55,401 bases of DNA from Aestuariibaculum marinum (GTDB lineage Bacteria > Bacteroidota > Bacteroidia > Flavobacteriales > Flavobacteriaceae): contig NZ_JACVXD010000014.1 of assembly GCF_014596975.1 (NCBI RefSeq), positions 1 to 55,401 of the forward strand, written 5' to 3'. Of this stretch, positions 28,306 through 36,616 are shown piece by piece. The stretch's first letter is position 1; every line of letters begins with the position of its first letter. A program made the position numbers and the translations under genes. The notes below the pieces were generated by a model. It saw only the letters and a program-made list of their open reading frames with translations, was not told where the DNA came from and searched no databases.

Positions 28306-28753
28306 ATGAGATATTACATTTGTAACTATTGCTATAAAGAATTTGAACCTACAAGACGACGCGTTCAAAAATTTTGCTGTAACTCCTGCAGATCTAAAGC
28401 ACACAATGCGAAGAAATCAAAACAGTCAAAATTACCGACTAAGGAAATTGAAGATACCATTGTTCCCAAAAATATTAATCCTGAACAAACCAAAACGAAA
28501 GTAGAAGCTATGAGCGTACCAGGGCGTTGCAAATGCAACTCTTGGAACTCTACTTGCAGATTGGATAAGACTGGGACTTACGAAAGATGTTAATCTACCT
28601 GCTACCAAAGGAGACTTAGTAGAATTGGCTAAACACCTAACAAAGCGCTATCATAAAATATTAAACCACCCACCAAGACAAGATGGTGCCCTACCCTATT
28701 TTGACCTGCATACCAATACCATAAAATATTCCTTTTTACCGTTAGACAATTAA
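28306..28753 (+). pseudogene. Frameshifted zinc-ribbon protein gene
   Basis: The first part encodes a small zinc-ribbon-like protein with two Cys pairs (CNYCYKEF and FCCNSCRSKAHNAKKSK) followed by a lysine-rich linker. The reading frame runs on to a stop at 28593 with an implausible Cys-rich tail. Removing one G from the GGG at 28522-28524 restores a frame reading ANATLGTLLADWIRLGL and ending in SFLPLDN at 28753, giving about 148 residues with a helical C-terminal domain. I infer a one-base insertion or a sequencing error. Its function is unknown. Confidence 0.6.
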
Positions 28754-28856
28754 TACTACTCCTTTTTACTAAATGTAAGAATAATATGTATATTTGAGTG
28801 TGTACATTATAAAACAAAAACACCACTGTGTTTATACACTCGTTAGGCAAAATAAA

Positions 28857-29576
28857 ATGACTGATAATCCCAAAAATAAAAACCTCGGCATTAATAAGGC
28901 TGATATTATTACTTCTATTACTAAGTCAGTTGCAGGTGCTGTTCCTTTTGCAGGAAGTTTACTATCTGAAATAATTGAGAATACAATACCAAACCAACGT
29001 TTTGATAGGCTTATAAAATATGTTAAAGAACTTGATGAAAGAATATCAAGAATCCCAACAGATAAATTTGAAAATTTATCTACAAATCCAAGAAGTATAG
29101 ATTTAATTGAAGAAAGTTTTTATCAAGCTTCAAGAGCTTTATCAAGTGACAGGAGAAGTTATATTATTAATATAGTAATAAATGGAATTTCCGATGATGG
29201 TCTTAAACAGGAAAACGCCAAAGTCCTTTTAAAAATATTACAAGAATTAAATGACATTGAAATAATATGGTTAAGATACTATCTAGATCCTACAGTTAAT
29301 GGGGATAAAGAATTTAGAAAAAAACACGAGAATGTATTAAAGTCTATTTACCCATATATAGGTGCGGATAAAGAAACTTTAAACCAATCTGCTATTCAAA
29401 AAAATTACAGGACACATTTAGAAAGATTGGGGCTTATTGTAAACAAATTAGAAATAAATCGTAAAACAGGTCAACCTGAATTTGAGCGTACAACAGGTTT
29501 ACCAAAGGTCAGATATACTAGAATTACGACACTGGGGGAAATGTTACTAGAAAATATTGGATTCACCAAAAATTAA
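28857..29576 (+). CDS. Hypothetical protein, cassette-like insertion
   Basis: The product has 239 residues from the ATG at 28857. A TTG at 28794 is in frame but lies upstream of a GTTAGGC motif and is rejected as the start. The N-terminus contains an amphipathic/hydrophobic stretch (SVAGAVPFAGSLLSEII), then a helical region (about 40-170). The C-terminal half resembles a winged-helix-like end (RTHLERLGLIVNKLEI ... RITTLGEMLLENIGF). No known enzyme motif is visible. Its flanks (CGTTAGGC upstream, a bulged hairpin ending CGTTGCC downstream) look like a mobile cassette. A defence or stress role is possible, but nothing in the sequence proves it. Confidence 0.65.
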   Translation: MTDNPKNKNLGINKADIITSITKSVAGAVPFAGSLLSEIIENTIPNQRFDRLIKYVKELDERISRIPTDKFENLSTNPRSIDLIEESFYQASRALSSDRRSYIINIVINGISDDGLKQENAKVLLKILQELNDIEIIWLRYYLDPTVNGDKEFRKKHENVLKSIYPYIGADKETLNQSAIQKNYRTHLERLGLIVNKLEINRKTGQPEFERTTGLPKVRYTRITTLGEMLLENIGFTKN

Positions 29577-29629
29577 CAGATTGTAAACTTAAGCTGTATA
29601 AAAAAATTGCTAGTTTTAGCTAAACCAAA

Positions 29630-29713
29630 GTTAGTACGCATTTGGTCCCTCTGATTTTCCTACGGAAAATCCTCGGACACAAAACCGCACTATTCATATA
29701 CTAACACGTTGCC
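29630..29713. repeat. attC-like bulged inverted repeat downstream of the orphan gene
   Basis: Nested complementary blocks form an imperfect, bulged cruciform: GTTAGTA (29630-29636) with TACTAAC (29699-29705), GTCC (29645-29648) with GGAC (29675-29678), and GATTTTCC (29653-29660) with GGAAAATC (29664-29671). It is followed by CGTTGCC, similar to CGTTAGGC just upstream of the gene at 28857. The layout recalls integron attC sites, but the core triplets do not fit the classic consensus on both sides. It could also be a folded repeat of another mobile type. The structure is seen; the function is inferred. Confidence 0.45.
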
Positions 29714-29743
29714 AACAATATTGTGACCCGTTCGAAAATAAGG

Positions 29744-30418
29744 CTAATCTACATTAAAAACAGTCTTCAACAAAAAATCTTCAACCTGTTCATCCACTAA
29801 TGAAGGCATTTGCTTTTTAGACCTTTTCTTGACTTCCTTTTCTGGTTTCAACTCTTGGTCTTCAGGTATTATAGTTTTCAATGTGTTATTAACAACAGGC
29901 ACTTTATTTTGAACAAATTTAAGCACATCAATGGGCTTGTTTTCAAAACGGTCAGTTATTAACAATTTGCTTTTAACATCCCTAAAATGATTGGCAAATG
30001 TATCCGATTGTAGCTTAAATGTATTTTTAGTTTCTTCACTATTGCCAGTAATATGATTCACCAGGTTTGTAGATAACCATTCCGACACATACACACAAAA
30101 GTTTAAATGCTCTAGATACTTTTCTAACAGAAATTCAAATTGGTTTACCTCTAATGCTTCCTTCTTTTCTAATAACTTAAAAAGATTTTTATCCAGAGAA
30201 GCCTTTTTAGTCATCATTTCATAGTACGAAGGTTCAGCTTTAAGCTCCTTATCAAATCCCTTACTATCTATTAAAACGACATTGTTAAAATAAACGGCAT
30301 ACTTAGCATCTTGAAATTCGAGGTTCTTTTCCTTAGGTATAATAGAGCTAGGAATATAAAAAATAAACGGCTTATACAGCTTCATTTGAAGTTCTTCAAA
30401 CAATTCCTCTAATTCCAT
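29744..30418 (-). CDS. Conserved integrase-linked protein of unknown function
   Basis: This 224-residue protein is encoded 27 bp downstream of the integrase, on the same strand. It shares its length and many positions with the protein at 53831-54505 beside the second integrase: FYIP near residue 20, FLLEKY then Y/H/C around residues 97-108, a W near 113, FKLQ at about 133, and a basic linker before a C-terminal helical tail (VEDFLLKTVFNV). No family is recognised. Cytosolic, no signal peptide. Repeated linkage to an integrase suggests a role in integration, excision or element maintenance; this is inference. Confidence 0.75.
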   Translation of the reverse strand: MELEELFEELQMKLYKPFIFYIPSSIIPKEKNLEFQDAKYAVYFNNVVLIDSKGFDKELKAEPSYYEMMTKKASLDKNLFKLLEKKEALEVNQFEFLLEKYLEHLNFCVYVSEWLSTNLVNHITGNSEETKNTFKLQSDTFANHFRDVKSKLLITDRFENKPIDVLKFVQNKVPVVNNTLKTIIPEDQELKPEKEVKKRSKKQMPSLVDEQVEDFLLKTVFNVD

Positions 30419-30445
30419 AAGTTTTGCTTTAAATTACACTTCATA

Positions 30446-31750
30446 TCACTTTAATAACGCTGAATAGTCTGCTGGAAGTTCGGCGTCTATATCTCTTAAG
30501 TATTTTTCAAGAGCCGCCATGGAGCTATGTCCTGTTATTAACATTAATCTACTTTTCGCTTCAAAAGGCGACGAGGCCTTAACTAAAGCTCGATAAAGTT
30601 TCGTTATAAACGTATGCCTGAAACTATACAATCCGTAATCAGTTCCCAGTTTAAAATGGTCCTTTACCACTCGTTTAAAACGCTTCGTAAAGTAATCCCG
30701 CTTGTTATCTTCATCGATATCCCAGTTACCACCTATCCCATCGGGTGTAAACACATCCAGTTTCTTATCTAAATGAGATAGATCCGGTAAATCTTGTATT
30801 AATAAGTCTGGAATAATCTTCGTTTTCACCACGCCGCTTTTAGCCAAAAACCGAACGGTTTTATTATTCAAATCGACATCTTCTACCTTCAGTCTACAGA
30901 CTTCTATCGGTCTTAAAAAATTATAAGATATAAACTTAATAAACAGCAATAAGCTTGGATCTTCCTTTTCTAAATAGCTATAAATTTCCTCCTGTTTTTC
31001 TGCTGTATAGGTCTTGTTACGCTGTGGTATAGTTTTAAGTACAGGTATTTTCTTGACATAGTTTTGACTTATGATATAATTATCAACCAGCACCTGAACT
31101 AAGCTGCTTAAATCAACTCGATAATTGTTCCTGTTACGCGCACTTGTTTTGGTTAATACATTATTCAAAAACTCGCTTACAACCCTCTCGTCAAGTTGAT
31201 CAATGGTTTTCAAATCTGGCTTATCTGATTCCAACCACAGTAAAAAGTTTTTTAAGCGATTCTCGTAGGCTCGCTTGGTCGTTTTGCTAAGTAACTTCTC
31301 TTTTAATTTTAAGCCAAAGTCGAATGCTTCCTTGATAGTCATTTTAGGAGCTTCTAATTCCTTTTCTTCTTCTTTGGGATTAGTATTCTTAGTTTCATTC
31401 TGAAGATCTTCCTGTTTAGCCTTACGCTGCTCTATTAGTTCACTGTTATCTTCAAACGGATTAAATCCTTCTTTAAGTAATTTAAGAAGCACTTTCTGGT
31501 ATTTCGTTAAAACAAAAAGTCGCTCTTCTTTTGTTTTATACCTATTGGCTTCGCCATAAACGGGAGTCACCCGTTTTAGTTTTCCTGTTTTAGGATTTCG
31601 ATAAGAAAAATAGACGTACCAGCGTTTACTTAAATCGCCTTTAGCCGTAAATATTTTGGGGTTAGAAAATTTCTTCTGTTGGGACAAATCGTATGCACTT
31701 TCGTATTCACAAACGTATGCTAAGGTAAGAATTTCTTTAATTATAGCCAT
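30446..31750 (-). CDS. Tyrosine recombinase/integrase of element 1
   Basis: The 434-residue integrase has an N-terminal arm-binding region (about 30-90; RWYVYFSYRNPKTGKLKR), a core-binding SAM-like domain (about 137-230) and a catalytic domain with Arg280 (FLRPIE), Arg378 and His379 (YSFRHT), His408 (TGHS) and nucleophile Tyr417 (EKYLR). All key residues are present, so it looks active. It lies 54 bp from the right tRNA remnant. The first ATG directly follows a terminator T-run; a TTG at 31687 (residue 22) gives a start closer to the usual family N-terminus and would leave the three arm-like repeats non-coding. The start is therefore uncertain. Confidence 0.92.
   Translation of the reverse strand: MAIIKEILTLAYVCEYESAYDLSQQKKFSNPKIFTAKGDLSKRWYVYFSYRNPKTGKLKRVTPVYGEANRYKTKEERLFVLTKYQKVLLKLLKEGFNPFEDNSELIEQRKAKQEDLQNETKNTNPKEEEKELEAPKMTIKEAFDFGLKLKEKLLSKTTKRAYENRLKNFLLWLESDKPDLKTIDQLDERVVSEFLNNVLTKTSARNRNNYRVDLSSLVQVLVDNYIISQNYVKKIPVLKTIPQRNKTYTAEKQEEIYSYLEKEDPSLLLFIKFISYNFLRPIEVCRLKVEDVDLNNKTVRFLAKSGVVKTKIIPDLLIQDLPDLSHLDKKLDVFTPDGIGGNWDIDEDNKRDYFTKRFKRVVKDHFKLGTDYGLYSFRHTFITKLYRALVKASSPFEAKSRLMLITGHSSMAALEKYLRDIDAELPADYSALLK
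31690..31720. repeat. Right-end integrase arm-type repeats of element 1
   Basis: CGTATGC (31690-31696), CGTATTC (31702-31708) and CGTATGC (31714-31720) recur with an exact 12-bp period near the 5' end of the integrase reading frame. The core and period match the pair at 137-155 at the other end of the element. In protein terms they give a weak four-residue repeat (AYVC, EYES, AYDL), which would be odd unless the DNA sequence itself is selected. They are read as arm-type sites; the role is inferred. Confidence 0.6.
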
Positions 31751-31755
31751 AAAAA

Positions 31756-31781
31756 AACGGTTTAGTGAAAACTAAACCGTT
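31756..31781 (-). terminator. tRNA terminator abutting the integrase start
   Basis: A perfect 10-bp stem (AACGGTTTAG at 31756-31765, CTAAACCGTT at 31772-31781) with a 6-nt loop is followed on the minus strand by T7 that runs straight into the integrase ATG. It sits where a tRNA transcript would end. Bases 1-15 of the window repeat the distal arm, so the same terminator exists beside the left att copy. Confidence 0.75.
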
Positions 31782-31803
31782 GATTTTGCTTGACTTAAGC
31801 TTC

Positions 31804-31846
31804 GTAGCGGGAACAGGACTCGAACCTGTGACCTTCGGGTTATGAG
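31804..31846 (-). repeat. tRNA-CAU 3'-end remnant, att junction of elements 1 and 2
   Basis: This copy is identical over 43 bp to 32-74. On the minus strand it runs from the anticodon loop CTCATAA to the acceptor 3' strand. Upstream of the loop (right side, 31847 onward) the sequence is not a tRNA 5' half and does not pair with the CCCGA anticodon stem, so the copy is a remnant. It marks the right end of element 1 and the left end of element 2. Confidence 0.85.
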
Positions 31847-31907
31847 TTCATCACTTGACAAATTCATAACACAAAATAAAGGCTTCCCAGATGCTATATT
31901 TTAAATT

Positions 31908-31938
31908 CGTGTTCCAAAACGTGTTCAGTTTTGTGTTC
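31908..31938. repeat. Left-end integrase arm-type repeats of element 2
   Basis: CGTGTTC at 31908-31914 and 31920-31926, and TGTGTTC at 31932-31938, recur with a 12-bp period. The first begins 62 bp from the tRNA remnant, the same distance as in element 1. The core differs from element 1 (CGTATGC), suggesting that the two integrases recognise different arm sequences but share the same tRNA target. The rest of 31847-32080 holds nothing I can call. Confidence 0.55.
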
Positions 31939-32080
31939 ACTTTGTTATTTAAATTTTCACAAATGTAAATTAATTATACTTTTTTAAATCTCTTTCAATA
32001 AAGATAATTATTTATAAGAAAAATAACTTATCATGATTGAAATCAAGCACGATTAAATATAACATATATACTATTCTAAA

Positions 32081-35000
32081 TTATTTTACTATAAATTTAA
32101 ACAAAACTTGATTAAAAGTTCTTTTATTTGAAATTTTCAAAACATATATTCCAGGAGTTAAATTCTTTGTAGAAATAGAATCCTCATTATCTATTTTATA
32201 ACTTCTCCCCATTATATCATACATTTCTATATTAACATCTGATAGAGGTACCGATAACTTTAAAGTTAAATCTTGCCCCAATTTTACTGGATTAGGAAAC
32301 CCATATACCTTTACTTTTTTATCATAATATTTATCAAAGTCTTCAATATCTAAAGTTGTATTATCAAGAGTTCCAATATTAAACTCAGAAACTTGTATTG
32401 TACTACCAGAAACCTCATCCCAACCAGTAATAACTAATTTAACATACCTGTAACTTACTTGAGGAAAATCTACTTTTATTTCTGATACATCCGTAGCCAA
32501 AACAACGTCTTCTACTATTGGTAAAAAAGGACCTTCTTCTGAGTTACTTCCATAAAATGCAACAGATGATGCTCTCAAAAACGAAGAGCTATGATCCGTA
32601 CGATGTCTGAACGTGAAAAAACTAAAGTTTTGAACAGATAACATATCTATAGTAAATGAAGGCTCATAATTAATAGCGGCATCAATTCCTCCAAACGATT
32701 TTCCTGGCTTTACGAAAGCAAAAGCCGTTTGATTATCTCCATCAATAATATATTCAGGTTCATCCCCCCCTATAGTGGCATCTTCTGGCCCTTCAATGGA
32801 TGTTTTAATAATCCACCCTAATTTATTTAACAAGGTATCACGCCCTGTATAATCAGGCAAATCTTTATTTATAACAAACTTCATAGATTTCCCTAAATAT
32901 GGGCTTTCTGCTTGGTAAGTTATTAATCGAGGTTGTGCAATTAAAGGCGTTACTACTCCCAAATTAATTGCCGATGTTCCATTTTGTGGATCTGAAACAT
33001 ATAAAACAGGCTCTGCTTGATCTACATCTTTCAACAATAATGTGCAGCCTGCTCCTGCCTCAATACTAAATCCGTTATGAGTAAAGGATGCAGCTTTGTG
33101 AAACACAAGACCATAAACCTTTTGTTGCTGATGATAAACCGCTTGTAATGAATCTGAATTTACTAATATTTCAATTTTTGAAACATCATAAGTTTGAACT
33201 TCTGATTTCGAAACTCCTGGTAGCATTATATAAGCATAATTAGCCTCTGACGGATCTACTCCATGATCAAAATTTAAAGTAAAAACACCTTTTGTTACAT
33301 AAGGATTATCCAAATAGTTGGTGTTAATACTACCCCAGTCTCCGGTTTTTTCCTTCGCTGATAAATCAATACTTCCTTGACTTGGAAAGAAATAACCAAC
33401 TTGGTCATGATAAACCCAATCTAAATCAGTATAAGTATAATCACCTTCACTTACACTAGATTGATTTCCATTTGAAGAAACCACAACCTCACCATCAAGG
33501 GCACACTGGTTAACGGTAGTATTAACTGTTAACCCTGAGGTAGATTTAATATCATTTCCTAAGCAAACCACCTCGTTATTAAAAAAGAACCATGACTTTT
33601 TTGCCGATGAGTTAATGCCGCTGTAGGTATCTTTATACTGATATGTAGACACTATGTTTACACTATCTGTAACACCTCCCACAAAATCCGACTCTCCCAT
33701 TTTTATATAACTAGAAGCTTTCGGAATTGTTGTATATTCAGGACAAGTAACTCCAGGTATTTTAGCCCAGTCCCAGACCGGAAAAATATCAAAATACTCA
33801 TCTCCATCAACATAAACACCGGTTGCTCCATCAGATAAAAAATATTGTTTTAACCCTTCACCATTATCTGCCAAAATTTCATTTCTGGCAGTTCGATTTG
33901 ATACCATTCTAAGATCTATTGAAAAATCATTACGATTATGGACTGAATAATCGGTTTTATAATAATGTATACTTCTTGGGGTTAAATTATAATTAGGTGC
34001 TTCAACGCCTGATATTCTTAAAATTATATTATTATATTCCTCTTCATATCCTGGGTCAAGTATTTTCATCCTTTGAAAAACCCCAGTATCTTGTGTTTTC
34101 TTAACCTCTTGAGGTCTAGTAGAGCCTCTTCCCATAGGGTTAAAATAAATATATTCTCCCCTAAAAATAGAAGCATAAGAATCCTTAATCAAACCACTCA
34201 ACACCTTTAAATTCTTTACAGGAATTTGATAATCTGTGTTGACCGCATACATACAAGCCTTGGTTATACCTTCCATAAACACAATACCATAATGCCCGGT
34301 ATACAACTGTCGACCATGTTGCGTATAAGAATTGTCATACTGTATACCTTCACTTCCAAGGGTATAAACTAAAGGAGAATAAATAAAATCCATCGCTTCT
34401 CTCAATAGGTTATAATCCTTAGTTAAACAGGCCCGATACATATAATGTAAAGCAACATCTACCCTATTAGCTCCAGCTTGAGCTGCAGGATTCCCACCAT
34501 TGTCTCTTAAACGAGCTATACATTGATCTAAAAGAGAACTTGTTAACTTTTCACTACCCAAATAATCTATTAGAATTAAAATTTGCCCCATGCGTTGTGG
34601 CTCCGCTATTTCATTATACCACCAGTTATTAGATCTTGGTTTAGTATTTTGCCAAAATTCAAGAAGGCTATCTATTTTAGCTTTCAAATCGGAACTAGAA
34701 TAATACGTACTTGATTGTAAAGTATATGCTAAACTCATTATAAGCAACCTATCTAAATGTACCATTGGAGGCCATTTGGTTCTAACTGTAGAACTATAAT
34801 CTACATCTAAGAAAGCCCCATCTCCCTGAATTTGCGACAAATAATCTGCCACATCTGCATCTAAATCAGTACTAGTTATTATATTATCCTTTACTAAATC
34901 TTGAATTATGCGTTCTTTAAACACATCAAAAACTAACCTATCTTGTACCACAACTTTACATGTTGTGGTTATTGATGGATTCGAAATAGCCTTTGCTGTA

Positions 35001-36562
35001 ATTGTAGCTTCCCCAATAGCTAAACATTTCACCTTGTTATCAGAAGTTATTGTAACAATTGAAGGATTAGAGGACTCTAAAGCAAAATCTCTATTCGCTA
35101 CAAAAATTGGAAAAAAACTAACATTTAAAGTTTCTAAATCGTTAACCACAAAATTATAGATATCCTCTTCAAATTTCATAGATAAGGGTTCTACGGCATT
35201 CCCTCTAGACACCATTGCCGTCGAAAAATCGACTGGACTTGTATAGGCCCCTTTCATCCAAATCAAATCTATTGGAGCATTTTCAGGTGCATTCATGATT
35301 CGCTTTGGACGAATATTAACATTATTTGATGGCGTACCAGTAGTTAATACCTCTGTCTCAGCCCAAGTTGCGCCACCGTCATTAGTTCCAAATTTATAAA
35401 TTTCGAAAATATCCTGTGAATTACGTTTCGACAAATATACAGTTGAAATATCTCCGGAAGCAAAATTCATTCCTCCAGAGGACAAAGCGTGTGCTGGAAA
35501 TTTAGATTGATTTGCAGAATAAGCATCTGTTAACAAACCATCACCAGCCGTAGTAATTTCGGAAATTTCCCAAGAATTTGAGGTATTATTCCAACGAGCC
35601 TGATTATAGACATGTTCGGTACCATCAGGATTAAACGAAGCAAATAAGACTACTGGTAAACCCTCATCATCTAATTGAATATCGTAAGCCCAAGCTTTCT
35701 TGCCAGTAGCAGCTTCGCCAAAAATAATATCTGGTGGATTTCCTGCATCAATACTAGATATTGTTTCTCCATTTGCCTTATACAAATTATAACTTAATCC
35801 TGTCTCGGCTGTTGAAGTTCCCTCAAATTTCACATAATGAATAGACCCTTCGTTATAGGCGTAATAATTACCTTGAGTTCCCCCGCTTGCCAACTGGGTA
35901 TATACAATATGAATCGACCCATCTGAACCTTGACATGCCGTCATATAAGGAATATCCAATTTTGTTGTGTAATCATTTCCATTCCCTGGTGAAAATAGTC
36001 CAGAGCGTACGGTCCTACTTCCCATATCAGCCTCTATAATTTCACTAGTGTCAGCATTAAGTCCTGAGGCATAGGTAACCCCAACATTATTTTTACTTCT
36101 GGTTAAAATATACACATCATCACCAACAGTAAATGGCAAAGTACCACCCGCGCCATAAGCTGTACCTGTTTTTGATGCTGACCATTGAGACACATCTTCT
36201 GGATTTGTTGTTACCCATACATAATAGTGTGCTTCTCCTTCATTCTTTGATGAAAATAATAAAATTTGACCATTCCCTCTTACCAATAAGGCTGGAGATG
36301 CAAAGTCTCCTCTAAAACTTGTAGCTACTACCTGCTCCTGGTAATAACCTGTAGTATGGTTATAAGAAGCAGCTACTAATGACTTATTGCTATTTACCCA
36401 AGCAAAGTAAGAGCTACCATTATAATAAATTGCACTTGGTTGGGAATTTACAGACCAAGCCCCATCTTCCGTTAAAGGCACTATAACCTTTTGTTGTGCA
36501 TGTAGTGAATTTGTTCCATACAAAAATGCAATACACACAATAATTAGTAGTTTAAATTTCAT
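32081..36562 (-). CDS. Multidomain PL8 polysaccharide lyase with BNR propeller, discoidin and T9SS domains
   Basis: The product has 1493 residues from the ATG at 36562, which gives a proper signal peptide (MKFKLLIIV ... LHAQQ); a longer in-frame start at 36640 overlaps a terminator hairpin. Domains in order: a BNR_4-like beta-propeller (about 25-480), a BIG_2 Ig-like domain (about 485-565), PL8 alpha/alpha toroid and beta-sandwiches (about 565-1210), an F5/8-type C discoidin domain (about 1270-1415) and a T9SS sorting domain (about 1430-1493). The PL8 triad is Asn699 (GANRVD), His749 (YTQHGRQ) and Tyr758 (GHYG); spacings of 50 and 9 match chondroitin AC lyase. The aromatic patch NNWWYNE is present. 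It would cleave uronate-containing chains, leaving unsaturated ends. Confidence 0.88.
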   Translation of the reverse strand: MKFKLLIIVCIAFLYGTNSLHAQQKVIVPLTEDGAWSVNSQPSAIYYNGSSYFAWVNSNKSLVAASYNHTTGYYQEQVVATSFRGDFASPALLVRGNGQILLFSSKNEGEAHYYVWVTTNPEDVSQWSASKTGTAYGAGGTLPFTVGDDVYILTRSKNNVGVTYASGLNADTSEIIEADMGSRTVRSGLFSPGNGNDYTTKLDIPYMTACQGSDGSIHIVYTQLASGGTQGNYYAYNEGSIHYVKFEGTSTAETGLSYNLYKANGETISSIDAGNPPDIIFGEAATGKKAWAYDIQLDDEGLPVVLFASFNPDGTEHVYNQARWNNTSNSWEISEITTAGDGLLTDAYSANQSKFPAHALSSGGMNFASGDISTVYLSKRNSQDIFEIYKFGTNDGGATWAETEVLTTGTPSNNVNIRPKRIMNAPENAPIDLIWMKGAYTSPVDFSTAMVSRGNAVEPLSMKFEEDIYNFVVNDLETLNVSFFPIFVANRDFALESSNPSIVTITSDNKVKCLAIGEATITAKAISNPSITTTCKVVVQDRLVFDVFKERIIQDLVKDNIITSTDLDADVADYLSQIQGDGAFLDVDYSSTVRTKWPPMVHLDRLLIMSLAYTLQSSTYYSSSDLKAKIDSLLEFWQNTKPRSNNWWYNEIAEPQRMGQILILIDYLGSEKLTSSLLDQCIARLRDNGGNPAAQAGANRVDVALHYMYRACLTKDYNLLREAMDFIYSPLVYTLGSEGIQYDNSYTQHGRQLYTGHYGIVFMEGITKACMYAVNTDYQIPVKNLKVLSGLIKDSYASIFRGEYIYFNPMGRGSTRPQEVKKTQDTGVFQRMKILDPGYEEEYNNIILRISGVEAPNYNLTPRSIHYYKTDYSVHNRNDFSIDLRMVSNRTARNEILADNGEGLKQYFLSDGATGVYVDGDEYFDIFPVWDWAKIPGVTCPEYTTIPKASSYIKMGESDFVGGVTDSVNIVSTYQYKDTYSGINSSAKKSWFFFNNEVVCLGNDIKSTSGLTVNTTVNQCALDGEVVVSSNGNQSSVSEGDYTYTDLDWVYHDQVGYFFPSQGSIDLSAKEKTGDWGSINTNYLDNPYVTKGVFTLNFDHGVDPSEANYAYIMLPGVSKSEVQTYDVSKIEILVNSDSLQAVYHQQQKVYGLVFHKAASFTHNGFSIEAGAGCTLLLKDVDQAEPVLYVSDPQNGTSAINLGVVTPLIAQPRLITYQAESPYLGKSMKFVINKDLPDYTGRDTLLNKLGWIIKTSIEGPEDATIGGDEPEYIIDGDNQTAFAFVKPGKSFGGIDAAINYEPSFTIDMLSVQNFSFFTFRHRTDHSSSFLRASSVAFYGSNSEEGPFLPIVEDVVLATDVSEIKVDFPQVSYRYVKLVITGWDEVSGSTIQVSEFNIGTLDNTTLDIEDFDKYYDKKVKVYGFPNPVKLGQDLTLKLSVPLSDVNIEMYDIMGRSYKIDNEDSISTKNLTPGIYVLKISNKRTFNQVLFKFIVK

Positions 36563-36586
36563 ACAAAAAAATTTAGTGATTAGTAA

Positions 36587-36616
36587 AAAACATCTAAAAC
36601 ATTTCTGTGTTTTAGA
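36587..36616 (-). terminator. Terminator between the GH2 and PL8 genes
   Basis: A perfect 8-bp stem (TCTAAAAC at 36593-36600, GTTTTAGA at 36609-36616) with an 8-nt loop is followed on the minus strand by TGTTTTTT. It lies just upstream of the ATG at 36562, so it argues against the longer start of the lyase gene and suggests that the lyase has its own promoter or is attenuated. Confidence 0.6.

Larger units (their letters stand above)
32..31846. mobile_element. Integrative element 1 carrying two PULs
   Basis: The element is bounded by two identical 43-bp copies of a tRNA 3' segment (32-74 and 31804-31846). A tyrosine integrase lies just inside the right copy and 12-bp-spaced repeats with the same core (CGTATGC) lie near both ends. 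Its cargo is PUL-A, PUL-B and a small accessory block at 28306-30418. I see no relaxase, coupling protein or conjugation gene, so it looks like a non-conjugative genomic island. The boundaries are seen directly in the sequence; mobility is inferred from integrase, duplicated att and arm-like repeats occurring together. Confidence 0.85.

Noticed and set aside
28593..28753. The zinc-ribbon gene as an intact 95-residue protein
   Set aside because: The tail of the short frame is implausible, and a coherent coding frame continues to 28753 after correcting one base.
28794..28856. TTG start extending the orphan gene upstream
   Set aside because: The extension crosses the GTTAGGC motif and is low-complexity. 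The ATG at 28857 is close behind that motif and gives a plausible N-terminus.
29630..29713. Definite integron attC site
   Set aside because: The core triplets do not match the classic R'/R'' consensus on both sides and no integron integrase is in the window, so it is reported only as attC-like.
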